From NCBI GenBank assembly GCA_907163345.1, contig CAJQUN010000506.1, positions 1 to 64,000 on the forward strand: a stretch of DNA of 64,000 nt, given 5' to 3'. The translations under genes and the position numbers were made by a program. Origin of the DNA: Haberlea rhodopensis. Lineage: Eukaryota; Streptophyta; Magnoliopsida; Lamiales; Gesneriaceae. Numbering within the stretch: the stretch's first letter is position 1; each line of letters begins with the position of its first letter. The notes below the pieces were generated by a model. That model saw only the letters and a program-made list of their open reading frames with translations. It searched no databases and was not told the DNA's origin. Shown piece by piece: positions 31,711 to 45,293 of this stretch.

Positions 31711-34700
31711 AGTTAACACCCACCGCAAACATGGCTCACTCGCCTACTGGCCACCTACCCAACTCTGGTATGTCTAATTCGTCACCGTCGTCCAATATTA
31801 CTTTTCCAGCTCCCTGGCTCATGGACTCTGGTGCCTCTCACAATTTAACTGCTGATTTAAATAACTCGTCTATTCACTCGGAATATGATGGCACCGATGA
31901 GGTGCAAATTGCTGATGGTTCTGGGCTTCCTATTACCCACACTGGTACTGGTACTATTCCGTTTCCGACTCACACTTTTACTTTGCCTAATGTACTGGGT
32001 GTGTCGTATGCTCGACAGAATTTATTATCAATACATCAGTTTACCAAGGCTAATAATGTTTCTGTTGAATTTTTCTCGTCTCATTTCCGTGTGAAGGATC
32101 AGTCAACGGGGGCGGATCTGGCCAAAGGAACATGTGAGAATGGAGTTTATCATCTTCGGCTACCATCCTTCAACCTTGTCTCAACAGCACACTTTGCTCA
32201 CCTTGGTGTCCGAACCACTTTATCTACATGGCATGCTCGCCTAGGGCATCTGTCATCTAAGACCAGTTCATTTGTTATTTCGCATTTTCCTTTACCACTC
32301 TCTCGGAAGAAATTGGATTTTGAACATTTTTGTGATTCTTGCAACATTAATAAAACTGAGCAGTTGCCGTTTACTGAATCATCACTTATTGGTTTACACC
32401 CACTGCACTATATTTATGCTGATGTATGGGGACCCACTTCTGTACCATCACTACCTGGATTCCGTTATTATTTACTTCTGGTTGATCATTATAGTAAGTA
32501 TTGTTGGTTATTTCCTATGACTGTGAAATCGCAAGTTGCGTCCATTTTTCCGCAGTACAAGGCTCTTGTGGAAAAACAATTTGGTTACTCTATAAAAAAA
32601 TTTCTACAGTGACAATGGTGGTGAATTTACTGCCCTTCGGCCATTTCTCAATGCTCATGGTATTAATTGGCTCACTACTGCCCCCATACCCCCCAACAAA
32701 TTGGCACCGTCGAGCGCCGTCAGCGGCACATCCTCACCACTGGTCGTGCGCTCCTTCACTACGCTGCCTCCCTCCAGAATTTTGGTCTTATGCCCTAGAA
32801 ACGGCAGTCTACCTCATAAATCGCATGCTCTCGTCTGTCTTACAAAGGAAAAGTCCTTTTGAAGTTCTATTTCAACGCAAGCCAAATTATCTCAAGCTCC
32901 GCACATTTGGTTGTCTGTGTTACCCGTGGCTCAAACCTTATACGTCAGGCAAACTTGACTCTCCATCTCGCCCGTGTCTTTTTGTGGGCTACTCTACCTC
33001 TCAAAGTGCATACCGTTGCCTTGACTTGACCTCAAATCATGTGTTTATTTCACACCACGTGCGATTCTTATTTTTCAATATCGCCCAGAGTCTACACCAA
33101 CCTCGCCAACCACCGTACCCGTGGTCGACCAACCCTGCTGCTCCATGCCTCTCTCCACTCTTCCTCAGCTAAGCCTGAACAAATCTTCCGCCACCTCCCG
33201 ACCTTTGGAATCTACTTCCTTCATTTACACTGACCCTCCAGCTGCACCTTCACAACCTGAGCGCACACACCCTATGCGTACTCGCAGCCAAAATAATATT
33301 TTTCTCCCCAAACAACTGAATATTGTCACCAAACATCCTCTCCCCACTGCCCTTGAGCCCACTTGTGTATCTCAAGCTCTCTCAGATCCTCGATGGAGGA
33401 GCGCAATGGCCGAGGAGTTTACTGCTTTGAATCGACATGGTACTTGGGATTTGGTCCCTTCTCCTCCCAACACCAATATTATTGGCTGTAAATGGGTCTT
33501 CCGCATCAAATACAAATCTGATGGTTCTATTTATAAGTTCAAAGCTCGCCTCGTGGCTAAGGGATTTCATCAACGCCCCGGCATTGACTACACTGAAACT
33601 TTCAGTCCAGTCGTCAAACCTGTCACCATCCGCACAGTTCTCTCCATTTCTCTCATGTGTCACTGGCCACTTAAGCAGCTTGACATCAGTAATGTGTTTC
33701 TCCACGGTAATCTTTCCGAAGCAGTTTATATGTCACAGCCTCCAGGGTATGTCGATACTCATCTTCCCACTCATGTTTGTCGTCTGCGAAAATCACTTTA
33801 TGGCCTACGCCAAGCATCTAGGGCGTGGTATCAGGCTCTCAGCTCTGCAGTGACTGACTTTGGCTTTGTTCAGTCACTCTCTGATACGTCCTTATTTATT
33901 TTTAATCGCCATAGTGTTCAAATGTTTCTCTTGGTCTATGTGGATGATCTTATTCTTACTGGATCTAGTACATCACATCTTGCTAAGGCGACATCACATC
34001 TCCAATCTCACTTTGCAGTCAAGGATCTTTGACCGCTCTCCTACTTTGTTGGCGTTGAAGTTGCTAAATGTAAGGAGGGACTCTTCCTCTCTCAACACAA
34101 GTACACTATGGATTTATTACGACGACATCGCATGGACGGTGCCAAACCTTTAGGAACTCCTATGGCTACCACCTCTACTCCATCCGCCTCAACCACAGTC
34201 GACCCCACTGAGTTCCGACAAGCTATTGGTGGTTTGCAATACCTTACACTCACTCGCCCTTACATTGCCTTCCCAGTTAATAAACTAGCTCAGTCCATGG
34301 CAGCACCGTCAGATATTGCTTGGGCAGCTGTTAAACGCCTCTTTCGCTACCTTAAAGGCACTATTCATCATGGCTCCTTCTCCGTGACACCTTGGACCTC
34401 CGTCTTACAGCATATTCTGATTCAGACCATGCTGGTGACCGAAGTGATCGGAAGTCTATCTCGGCTTACATAGTCTTTTTGGGATCCAATCCCATCTCAT
34501 GGTGATCTCGGAAACAAAACGAGGTGGCACGATCTTCTACTGAGGCTGAATATCGCTCTCTTGCCTCTGCTGCATCTGAGATCTGCTGGATTACACATCT
34601 CTTTCGCGATCTCAGCCTCACATTGCGTGACCCACCCAAAATTCTATGTGATAACATTGGTGCCACCCGGCTTGCCTTGAATCCTGTCATGCACTCTCGC

Positions 34701-34901
34701 ATGAAACACATTACCGTGGACATCCACTTTGTTCGTGATCTCTCTAGCAAAGGTGTCATCTCGGTTGCTTATGTTAACACACATGATCAACTTGCGGATC
34801 TTCTCACCAAGCCTCTGGTTCGCACTAGGTTTGAAACATTGAGATCCAAAAACGCTGTTGCCGATGGCGCCTCCATTTTACGGGGGCGTATTAAGGAATG
34901 A
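31711..34901 (+). pseudogene. copia-4 protease, integrase, RT, RNase H, broken
   Basis: Protease motif WLMDSGASHN lies near 31817. Integrase shows WHARLGHLSS and FCDSCNINK (zinc segment), IYADVWGP and, after a one-base gain in the A/T run near 32595, SDNGGEF. The integrase end (PPEFWSYALETAVYLINR) and linker follow, with a frameshift near 33120-33170. RT has CKWVFRIKYKSDGS, RLVAKGFHQRPGIDY and the catalytic YVDD at 33937-33948. A TGA at 34030-34032 interrupts KDL*PLSYFVG. RNase H is split by frameshifts near 34400 and 34500, and has SSTEAEYRS, LCDNIGATRL and DLLTKPL. The frame runs into the 3' LTR and ends at 34901. Confidence 0.93.
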
Positions 34902-35066
34902 TATCTTATCAAATCAATTTACATATTCTTGTTGTAATCTTTTCCTATCTTGTGGATCTCATCATATCTTGTATTTGTTTAGATAAGTTTGTAAACTCTA
35001 TTAAAGGATCAAGAGTCTGATCAATAAAATTATTCATTCAATCACACAATTATTGTATAACTTACA
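34889..35066 (+). repeat. copia-4 3' LTR (178 bp)
   Basis: Begins TATTAAGGAATGATATC after ACGGGGGCG (purine-rich) and ends CTTACA. It lacks an 8-bp piece near its start and gains a few bases relative to the 5' LTR. Confidence 0.92.
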
Positions 35067-35091
35067 TCAAAAGTTTAAGTTTAGGGGGATT

Positions 35092-36211
35092 TGATAAGTG
35101 CAAATTTGCACTTATATTTTGTTATCTTTTACTTGAATTTATGTTTGTATTTGAGCGAAATTATGCGTCTCGTTCTTGTTTTTGTTGTTTTGTAAGAACC
35201 CAAGAAACGAAGCATTTTGTGACTAAAAGATGATGAGAAGTGCATAAATGTGACAATGATCCAAAATGGAACTTAAAGATGAAAAAGTCAAATCGCATGC
35301 AGTATACCTACGTTAAGGTGCTGAAAAGATGGCACCCCAACGCTCAACAGTGGAAAATCGGGACCATGGGCAGAATAGCGCGTGCGCCCAAGCGCTGCCA
35401 AAAAAATCGGAAATTGAGATTTTCTCATTCACGAGTTGCTGTGCAGGATAAAGGAGATATTATATATTTATCGGGAACCACATTTAGGTTTTATGATTCA
35501 CATAACTTGAAAGAAGCAGATGGAATTATTTCACGAGGCCCTGATACAGTATATTACATAGGTCCGAGAGATTAGTTGAGGAGGGCAGCTTAATGGGTCG
35601 AGAGTTTTTTATTTTTTTATTTTTTTAGGGGAGAGGGGAATGATTCGAACCCAAGACCTTTTACATTGAGAAATAAATGACAACCCCTATATCAATGCAT
35701 TGTTGTCTTAATGGGTCGAGAGTTGGGGAGAGGGCTTATTATTTTTAGGTTAGATTAGATAGCAATGAAGTTTTTTACTGAGAAAAAAAAAAGAGATCAG
35801 GAGAATTCACGTGAGGTGGAAAGGAGATTCATGAACAGACGATAAGGACGAACGAGAGCAGTAAGATTGTGACCTAAGAGAAGAACAATAGAGGTGGTGG
35901 CTTCAACGAATGGAAAAGATTCTGACGACGGAGAAGACAACGACGATTAGTGGGGATGATAGAAGGCATCTTCTAATTCGTTTGATTTACTTTTACCTTA
36001 TGTTTATGATGATTAAGAACATGTCTATGTCTTTTTTTAATTTATTCATAAACTAATTTATTTTCTAGAGGTTGACGTAACTTGACTTGAAACTGTGCCC
36101 ATGATTATCTGAGGAATATATTTTGGTTTTTCACATAGTTTATTTTTTATTCTTGATTTATTTCTATTAATTGATCACTAATTGAATCATCATATTTATT
36201 TATAATCTATC
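35092..36211 (+). repeat. gypsy-3 3' LTR, left part
   Basis: Begins TGATAAGTGC after AAGTTTAGGGGGAT, the plus-strand primer tract. A perfect 22-bp palindrome occupies 35094-35115. It is interrupted by a SINE at 35607-35706 and by gypsy-4 at 36212. Open frames such as 35240-35575 have no recognisable domain and lie wholly in the LTR. Confidence 0.75.
35607..35706 (-). mobile_element. SINE, probably 5'-truncated (100 bp)
   Basis: On the minus strand it contains GGGTTCGAATC, fitting the RNA polymerase III B box (GGTTCGANNCC), and ends in an A-rich tail (AAAAAAATAAAAAAATAAAA on the minus strand). It is flanked by perfect 18-bp direct repeats, CTTAATGGGTCGAGAGTT, at 35589-35606 and 35707-35724. 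I cannot find an A box, so the 5' end may be lost. It would depend on LINE enzymes for movement. Confidence 0.82.
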
Positions 36212-38895
36212 TATAAGGCCCCAGATTTGATTACTGTTAATTAAATATAATTTAGGAATTTATTAATAATTAATTTGGAATTAATTAATGAGAAGTGCAA
36301 TTGAGAATATGAATGTCAACAGATAATTTAATTGGAACATGAATTTTGAAATGGTAAAATAACTTCGATAATATTTTTAATATATTTCATTAAAATGAAG
36401 AATCAAAATTTGTATTATATTTGTTGAAATAAATCCCAAGTGTTGACTATAAATTTAATTTATCAGTGTATCGGCGACACTCTGATATACATAACTCGAT
36501 TGGAAACACAAATATTAAAATGTATTCAGCTCACTTTTCACACACGAAAGCATGAAACACACACACTCGCGCACCTGACTCTTCGCCGGAAAAGGCTTGC
36601 GCCCGACGCCGTGCGCCACCGCCTCGATGAGTCCGACCCACCACCATCTTCCTCTCTCTCTGGCGCACATTTCCGTACCACGAATTGGAAGTTAACATCA
36701 CTGGTTTCGCTGGATTTTGCTAAAAGCGAAGGAGTTGAAAAGTTAGGGTTCCGATATATTTCATCCGATTTCTTCGTCTCAACCTTAGATTAGTTTGATT
36801 GTTAATGTCTAATCTATTCCCTCACCTAAAACGACATTTCCTCTCCGGTTGCGGCCTCTCTCGCCGCCGTGGGTCGCCGAAGAATGTGCATTCAACCACT
36901 GGTTACTGTTCACACGTGAGCTCGAATTTCCAGCTTTTAGTTCAAAAATTTGGCCTTTAATTTAAGTGTTGATGTTAGTTCTTGCATTACATGTTGGTTC
37001 GATTTAGTCGATGCATGTTTAGGGATGATGATCGATTTTCATGCTTGAGAGGGTGAAGTGCTTACATTCTGTTCTTAATCGACTTTTAACTCCATTAAAT
37101 TGTGTTTTAGCTTGACTAATTAGAAATGGGAGAATTGCATGAAATTTCAGTGCTTTTGAATGATTTCAATTTTTCCCTGATGTTTGGACGATTAGCTACT
37201 GCCACTGTTGAGTTTACTGTCCATAGAGTTGTTGAATTCTTGTTTTGGTATGTGTATTAGCTTCATGAATCATGTAGGAGAGAACTTCATGTAATCTCAA
37301 TGACATTTTTGAGTTTGGTTCGATTTTAGCTGTTGAATGAGGGAAAGCAATCGAGTTTCAGGGGCTTAGGAGGTGAAAGTTCGTAATTCTTGTTTGTGGT
37401 CGACTTTGTATGTTGCCCAAGGAGTTTAGTTTCCAGTTTAATCAATTATGGCCTTATGGCTTTGAGTCTTAACTAAGTAGGTCATTTGTTGGAGTCAGTA
37501 TCAATTATTAATATCATGTGCATTCTTTCCCATGTTGCTACGTCGATTCGCATCTGCTACTGTTTTAGGAGAATCAGAATATTTCTATTCCACATAGTTT
37601 AGATCTGATTAATCGACTCAAGTTAAATAATAGATTATATGTATGTTGAGGTAACTTTAGTGATAAAAAGTAATGAAACGGTGGTGTATGAATTTGATAG
37701 ATTAAAACACGACATGGGAGTTCCACGAACTATGTTGACAATATTCACCTTCTAGAACAAGGAATAATAGGTATGTTGCGATCTGTATTATTTGATACAT
37801 GATTTGCTTAATTTTACGTGAATTACGTGAAATTACTTGGCTATGTGAGTTAAATTGAATTATGAGCATTCATAGCATTCATAATCGGCATATCGATGTA
37901 TGAAAATAACTGTTTTGTTAACACACATCATTTTGATAAATATACATCGAGACATGACATACATGTTGGGCATTTCATATTGATATTACCAATCCTTTGA
38001 TATCATTTGATTATGATTGAGATCTATGGTGTCATAGGGACGCTGGGCACGGCGACGACAGACAATTTAGGTAGCAACTATAGTCACGCGCGTTGTCGTC
38101 GGACGTAGACACGAGGGATGCTGGGCACGGTGATGTAGGAGATATGTCGCGTGATGTCGTCACCCTCTGCTCGAGTTTAATATTGATTAATGATACGTTT
38201 CTTTGGACTCCGATATTTTGGTATCTTGAGATTCGATTCATTGTACATTACAAGCATTGCATTACATTGCACTGCATTACATTATATATCACATTTTATA
38301 GATGCGTGTTGTAATTACTTGATAGCTTCATATTAGGCTTTGGCTAACCTCCAAGGGATGTTGTTGTCTTTGTGTATGGACAATGTCAGTTATTACAGGT
38401 AACTAGGATCCCAAAGAGGGAATACTCATTGAAGTCTTACCTGGGGTTGTTTCTTTTTTCTTTTTCCCAGTCGTGGGATAGTTAAATTATATCTGGGTGT
38501 GTCCTGGATCGTATAATTATGTAAATTGAGTTTATTTCAGTTCAGTCTTGAATATTGGTGAATATTTGGTGTTTACTTACTACTGATGGTATTATGTAAA
38601 TATTTTGAGTATGAAATGTGTGTTGGGGATTATTGTGCATGCTAATGTAAATATTTTTAGTACGGATTATGTGTTGGATGCCTATGATGCATGCTATGAT
38701 ATTATGTATTTCTTTCTGTACTGAGGATATTATTATTGTACTTTCATTTTTTTTTTTGTATGTCCCTAATGCCGGGAGGTCATACCGAAATTTTTAGAGC
38801 CACTTGTTGGTTGAACTTTAAATAATCTTTCGTTGTTTACGAATAAATAATCATTATGTGATAACTAAACACTTGATTAGGAACCAGTCCCCACA
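36212..38895 (+). repeat. gypsy-4 5' LTR (2684 bp)
   Basis: Begins TATAAGGCCC (the other LTR has TGTAAGGCCC, so a G to A change is likely) and ends CCCCACA. About 2.7 kb without a credible gene. A GC-richer patch around 36570-36660 is shared with the 3' LTR. Confidence 0.9.
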
Positions 38896-38897
38896 GT

Positions 38898-38909
38898 TGG
38901 TATCAGAGC
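38898..38909 (+). promoter_or_regulatory. gypsy-4 primer binding site
   Basis: TGGTATCAGAGC, two bases after the LTR; complementary to initiator tRNA-Met, as in many plant chromoviruses. Confidence 0.9.
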
Positions 38910-41900
38910 ATAAACTGGGAATGCTCTAGTCTTGTGTACACTTTGAATAGGCACGAATGAACATGTGTGTATGTGTTTGAAACTTATTTGACCTATTTGC
39001 TCTTACGTGATTTGGAGTGAATAGTTGATGTCAATATGTGATTTATATTTGAGTAGGCTGAGTTGTATCATATTGATATTGACCAGGATATCGATACGAT
39101 ATTGTTTATGTGTGACAGAACAGGGTAGTGAAAGAGTATACACTCGAATACCTACAAAACCTGTCAATATTGAGCGAGGTTTAAATTTGATTATATAAAT
39201 GAAGAGTATGCATAGCATATGAGACATTCAAACTGTTTTGTGCAATTTTAATGAGTAAGATGTCTTTGAGCAATGAAGTTGCTCTGGAACTTGTTGAGAT
39301 TAACTTGTTTGAATGAGTTATGAGATAAGTGAAATAAAAGTCATTGGATGTGATTGAGATATCTCCAGGACATAGAGCAATTTAGATTTCGGCAATAAGA
39401 TGCTGGAAAAGAATGAAACATGGCTATATCGAAATGAGATTTGAGTATGATTTGTTTTTACAAAAGTTAAAAGAATGAACTGATGAATATGTTGAATGAA
39501 AACATAGTTAGATACTAGTTTTGATAACATGGAATATATGTGCAATATTGTCACCAAGAATGAGTTGTATAAAAGCATCATGAGATGTTGGGAAAATACG
39601 ACTATGTAAGTTATATATCGAGAGCTTTTGAGAAGTTTTATCCTTACGATGAATTCTCATGTGTCTCAAAATTTTGAAATGAAATTTAATTATGAGATGG
39701 CTATTTTGATGTATGATCGAACCTACAAAAGGTTATGTTCATTAAATAGTTCGAAGTTAATTGATTAATATGAATATGTGGAATTTTATGGCAGGATGTC
39801 TAAGTCAAAATTCCTACTGTGTTGTGGTACTTCATAATTTGAGTGAGATGAAGTAATAAATTAGGAGTAAAATTAGCTTGTAAATTATTCACAATCTTAA
39901 TTCTAAGAAAGGATTGAGCTTTTAAGTTGTTATTGTTAATAACATACATGAAGCGCAAATTCTGTGACTCATCAACATACACAATAAGATAATGTACAGA
40001 TGTAAATACAGACATGATTTGAACCAGACACAAAAATAATTAAATAGATGCTAAAAACGGTTCTAAAAACCATTAATGGAATGATTAAATACGAACTTTG
40101 CATAAATGTACCATAGAATCTGTTTTCAAGTGAAGTTTAATTTTCTGAAAATTTAGAGTGGTACGAACCCAAACCTGAAAGTCACGCGGATGCAGTGTTG
40201 GATACGAACCCGTGCTTGGAATGATTATGGAATTCAGATTTACTGAAGTAATATTTTTGGGTATATTAAAGAATACAAGTTACATGGACCCGAATACTAA
40301 CTCGGGAACACTTTCGAAGATATTTCCAATGCGATTTATAAGCACATTGATATATAGATCATGACTCAGTATGGAATTTACACAAATTGAATGATCGTCT
40401 TATGTTAATGATTTGCCTGATTCATTATTTTTGGACAATTTTGTACGTGTACTAAAAGATTTGTACTCTATGCTCGACATATGATTATGACATACGAGTC
40501 TTCTACTTTTGATATTCTTTTCGATTTTTTTTCATGAACTCGATGAATCGAATCTTTTGACAATTCCTAATCGGCTTGTAATTACTCGTATTGGTATTGT
40601 CTTAGTAATTTGAGATATTTCGAGATGAAAATAAGATGTGTTGAATATCTGAAACAGACAACTTAGATTCCGCATGTGAAAAAATTTGATCAATCCATCT
40701 AACCTGAATGTGTATTATACAGGATGGTAATCTTTCTATCGTGTAATATTAGCGGTATACTCCTATTGACCTTTCCCATATACAGCTAAGAATATGAATA
40801 TTATCACGTCTCTTATGCGATGAACTCAAGCGAATCAGATATTTCTCTGATCAGACTAGCGTAACTTTGGTTCTTTGATGTACCACAGAATCTATGTTTG
40901 TCTTTCCTTCTGACATCAAAGAAAATATGACGTAGCTGTAATCGATAACTCAGTTTCCTATTAGGAAATGATTCTGTATGTCAAGCTATCCAAATGGAAT
41001 TTTTGGATGATCGAAGTGATACTCTTGGGCCACCTGGATAAGACCTACCAATGTTCATGAGGTCCGTTGTTTTAGGGTTTAGTGGGATTCTAAATGTCGA
41101 TTTATCGAAAGATTTGGTTTGTGAAAAATGGCTAAACCTACACAGAAAAGTTGAAAATGTATTTGGTCAGAACTCAGAAGAGTATGAAATTTATTTTCTT
41201 AAGACTCTGTATATAGTTTTTAACTGGTAACAAATGTTCTGTTTGAAAAATTTGACGTCATTATTTATACGGGGGAAATTATTTTTATTCGGACCACAAG
41301 TACTCAAAATATCTATTCTTTCAATCATATCTGAATACGAGGCAATGCATGTTGATGAATCTTTTGAAGGATTATGATGGTGAAACTATATGTCGCTACG
41401 GCTATCCTCAGTCGTAAAGTCCACGAGTCTATTCTAGCTTATGATCGTAGCACCAATTACCTGCTAATAATTATACATTTGACTGAGCTTTTCACTCATA
41501 CCAAAAATTCTATCATTGTCTCAGCGTTTCAAGTGGAGTCAGAATTTATTCTAAGCATCAGAAAAGTTTAATGAAATAATGTTCAACTCAGAAATCTTAA
41601 GAATTTGTATCTTCAGGGCATCCTTTTAGCTTTCACATATGTACTAATAGTTTTAAGACTTAATGATTGATAAGTTGTTCCTGATAATTCTGATTTGACA
41701 TCTGTCATTAATCGTGAAGTTCATGACTGTCAAGACAGTATCTACCCTGGATACGAAAGATACATATGACTTTGAGACCTCAGTTATGATGGAGATATAT
41801 GAGATAAGACTTTACTGATGCATTGTCAAATGTTGAGGTGGTCATCGGGTTTAGACCAAATGAATAAAACTTAGAAGGTTGCTTCATGGCTTTAAAAGTC

Positions 41901-42781
41901 CCCAATGGAATTGAGAACATATGGCTATGGATTTTGTGACCCGTATTCCTCGATCACCCAGAGACTGTGATGTTGTTTTGAACATTATTGATCGACTTCC
42001 TAATTCTGCAGTTTTCTTTTCCTTGCGAGCGGACTTATCCTCATACAAATATGACTTTGTTGTTTATCGAGGATATGTTACGTACTGTGGCGAATGATTT
42101 TAACTTTGGAGGCATGAAGCTTTGCCGTTAATCGAAGTTCCTATATTAATCATTACCAAACGAGCTTAGTTTCGACATCTTTCGAAACTTTTAGAAGAGA
42201 CGAAGTAAATTGTAGTGTTCTAGATAGAAATCGGTGAAAACCCAGTTGACTGGACCTGATGTACTACAAGCAACGATGATGAGATTCAGTTGTTCAGATA
42301 GCGGATGATGGCCGCACAGGATCGTCAAGCAAGTTATGCTTTAAAACGAAGATGACCCATAGACTTTCAGATATGAGGTCATATGTTTCTGAAATTTCTC
42401 CTTTAAAGATACTAATCGTTTTTGGCATGCAAAACAAACTAGCACCTTGTTACATTGGTTGTGCAAGATCCGAGATCGAGTTTGAAATCTTGCCTATAGA
42501 TTAGCATTGTCACCAGCTTTATCGGGGCTCGCGATGTATTTTTCTTCATGTTGCTATGATGCGAATATATTAATAGAATCTATCATGTCTTTCAGCCTAA
42601 TGAGATTGGAATTGCTCATTCTTATAAAAAATCTTGTTCGCATTTTGGATCGTAAGATATACATTTGTTTTATTGTATTCAATATATCATGTGATGTATT
42701 CTGATATATATGTTGTTTTCATGGTTGATCTGAATCTTTGTTTGTGATTTCGATGATGAAATCTGTTTAAGTGGGGGAGAA
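38910..42781 (+). pseudogene. gypsy-4 internal region, decayed gag-pol
   Basis: No long frame remains. Short recognisable pieces are an RNase H segment near 41297-41382 (DHKYSKYLFF ... LLKDYDG), an integrase core near 41925-42000 (MAMDFVTRIPRSPRDCDVV and IIDRLPNSA) and integrase C-terminal pieces near 42255-42430 (AAQDRQ-like and VFLKISP-like phrases in shifted frames). Gag and protease, expected near 39200-40700, are too eroded for me to place. It ends in AAGTGGGGGAGA before the 3' LTR. Order and motifs fit a chromovirus related to, but distinct from, gypsy-1 and gypsy-2. Confidence 0.8.
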
Positions 42782-44979
42782 TGTAAGGCCCAAGATTTGA
42801 TTACTGTTAATTAAATATTATTTGGGAATTTATTAATAATTAATTTAGAATTAATTAATGAGAAGTGCAATTGACAATATGAATTAGACAATTTAATTGG
42901 AACATGAGATAATTTTGAAATTGTGAAAAAACTCCGATAATATTTTTAAAATATTTCATTAAAATGAAGAACCAAATTTTGTATTATAGTCATGGAAATA
43001 AATCACAAGTGTTGACTGTAAATTTAATTTATCAGTATACCGACGACACTCCGATGTACATAATTGGACTCGAAACGCAAATATTAAAATGTATTCAGCT
43101 CACTTTTCACACACTAAAGCATGAAACACACACACTCAGAAACGCGACCCTGTTTCTCTCCATTTCACGCGCACCTGACTCTTTGCCGGAAAAGGCGTGC
43201 GCCCATCGCCGTGCGCCACCGCCTCAATGAGTCCGCGCCACCACCATCTTCCTCTCTCTATGGCGCACATTTCCATACCACGAATTGGAAGTTTACATCG
43301 CTGGTTTGGCTGGATTTTGCTCAGAAGCGAAAGAGTTCGAACAGTTAGGGTTCATGTATATTTCATCCAATTTCTTCGTCTCAACCTTAGATTAGTTCGA
43401 TTGTCGATGTCTAATCTCTTCCCCTCACCTAGACCAACGTTTCCCCTCCGGTCGTAGACCCTCACGCCGTGGGTCGCCGAAAACGTGCATGCAACCACTG
43501 GTTATTGTTCATGGGATGTGAGCTAGAATTTCCAGCTTTTAGTTATAAAAAAAATTGGCCTTTAATTTAAGTGTTGATGTTGTTTTTGCATTGCATGTTG
43601 GTTTGATTTAGTCGATGCATGTTTAGGGATGATGATCGATTTTCATGCTTGAGAGGTGAAGTGCTTACATTATGTTCTTAATCGACTTTTAACTCCATTA
43701 AATCATGTTTTAGCTTGATTAATTTGAAATGAGATAATTGCATGTAATTTCAGTGCTTTTGATTGAATTCATTTTTTCCCTACTGTTTGGACGATTAACT
43801 GATGCCACTGTTGTGTTTACTGTCCATAGAGTTGTTGAATTCTTGTTTTGGTATGTGTTTTAGCTTCATGAATCATGTAGGAGAGAATTTCATGTAATCT
43901 CAATGACATTTTTGAGTTTGGTTCGATTTTAGCTGTTGGATGAAGGAAAGCAATCGAATTTCAGGGGCTTAGGAGGTGAAAGTTCTTAATTCTTGTTTGT
44001 GGTCGACTTTGTATGCTGTCCAAGGAGTTTAGTTTCCAGTTTAGGCAATTATGGTCTTATGCCTTTGAGTCTTAACTAAGTAGGTCATTTGTTGGAATCA
44101 TTATCAATTATTAATAGCATGTGCGTTCTTTCCCCTGTTGCTACGTCGATTCGCGTCTGCTATTGTTTTAGGAGAATCAGAATATTTCTATTCCACATTG
44201 TTTAGATCTGATTAATCGCCTCAAGTTAAATAATAGATTAATGTATGTTGAGGTAACTTTAGTGATAAATAAGTAATGACACGGTGTTGTATGAATTTGA
44301 TAGATTAAAACACGACATTAGAGTTCCACGAACTATGATGACAATATTCAGCTTCTAGAATAAGGAATAATAGGTATGTTGCGATCGGTAAAGTACGACA
44401 GGTCTCTGTATTATTTGATACATGATTTGCAGAATTTACGTGAATTACGTGAAGTTACTTAGCTATCTGAGTTAAATTGAATTATGAGCATTCATAATCG
44501 GCATATCGATGTATGAAAATAACTGTTTTGTTAACATACATCATTTTTATAAATATACATCGAGACATGACATACATGTTGGACATTTCATAATGATATT
44601 ACCAATCCTTTGATATCATTTGATTATGATTGAGATCTATAGTGTCATAAAGGACGTTGTGCACGACGATGACATACAGTTTAGGTAGCAATTGTAGTCA
44701 CGTGCGTTGTCGTCGGACCTAGACATGAGGGATGTTGGGCACGGCGATGGAGGAGATATGTCGCGTGATGCCGCCACGCATTGCTCTAGCTTAATATACG
44801 TTGATAATACCTTTCTTTGGACTCTGGTATTTTGGTATCTTTAGATTCGATTTATTGTACATTACATGCATTGCATTACATTGCACTACATACATCATAT
44901 ATCACATTTTATAGATGCATGTTGTAATTATTTGATAGCTTCATATTGGGCTTTGGCTCACCCACAAGGGGGCTGTTAT
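42782..44979 (+). repeat. gypsy-4 3' LTR, left part
   Basis: Begins TGTAAGGCCCAAG and aligns with 36212 onward. It is cut at 44979 by hAT-1; GCTGTTAT at 44972-44979 is the left 8-bp duplication. Confidence 0.92.
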
Positions 44980-45120
44980 TAGGGATGGCAACGGTCGGGT
45001 CTGGGACCTGTTTGGCCAAACCTAGGACCCGCCCTGCCCCGCCCCGCTAGGATCCGCGACCCGGCGGGTTCAACCCGCGAACCCGTTTTGGTTTTTTGTG
45101 CTTTTTTTGCAGGGTGCTTA
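44980..45120. repeat. hAT-1 left terminus and GC-rich subterminal repeats
   Basis: TIR TAGGGATGGCAAC followed by a GC-rich stretch with CGGGTC, GACCCG and CCCGC motifs up to about 45085. The matching right region is 48312-48423 plus 55759-55822. Confidence 0.85.
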
Positions 45121-45293
45121 TAATGTTGGTGGTCAAGTGATCAGTGTAAATACGATTGAGCAGTCAATACTTAATTAAAGAACACCTTGAATAGGAATTG
45201 TAACTAAATTAAACAAAAAAAAAAAAGTATATCAATCAAAACTCAAAAGTGAAAACTACATCAAATTAAAGAGTTTGGATTTACGACCTAATT

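Larger units (their letters stand above)
30481..35066 (+). mobile_element. copia-4: Ty1/copia element with short LTRs (4586 bp), defective
   Basis: Direct LTRs of 185 and 178 bp, a primer site, gag, protease, integrase, RT and RNase H. Flanks are ACAAA (30476-30480) and TCAAA (35067-35071), matching at four of five bases. Short LTRs and compact coding suggest an Ale/Retrofit-type lineage, by inference. Both LTRs begin TA rather than TG. Confidence 0.93.

Noticed and set aside
35240..35575. 111-residue frame
   Set aside because: Lies wholly in the gypsy-3 LTR, has no recognisable domain and is typical of chance frames there.
35641..35660. tRNA gene suggested by the GGTTCGAATC box
   Set aside because: No acceptor stem, anticodon arm or A box; the A-rich tail and 18-bp duplication mark a SINE.
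42507..42704. Short frame in the gypsy-4 interior
   Set aside because: Overlaps decayed integrase sequence and has no similarity of its own.
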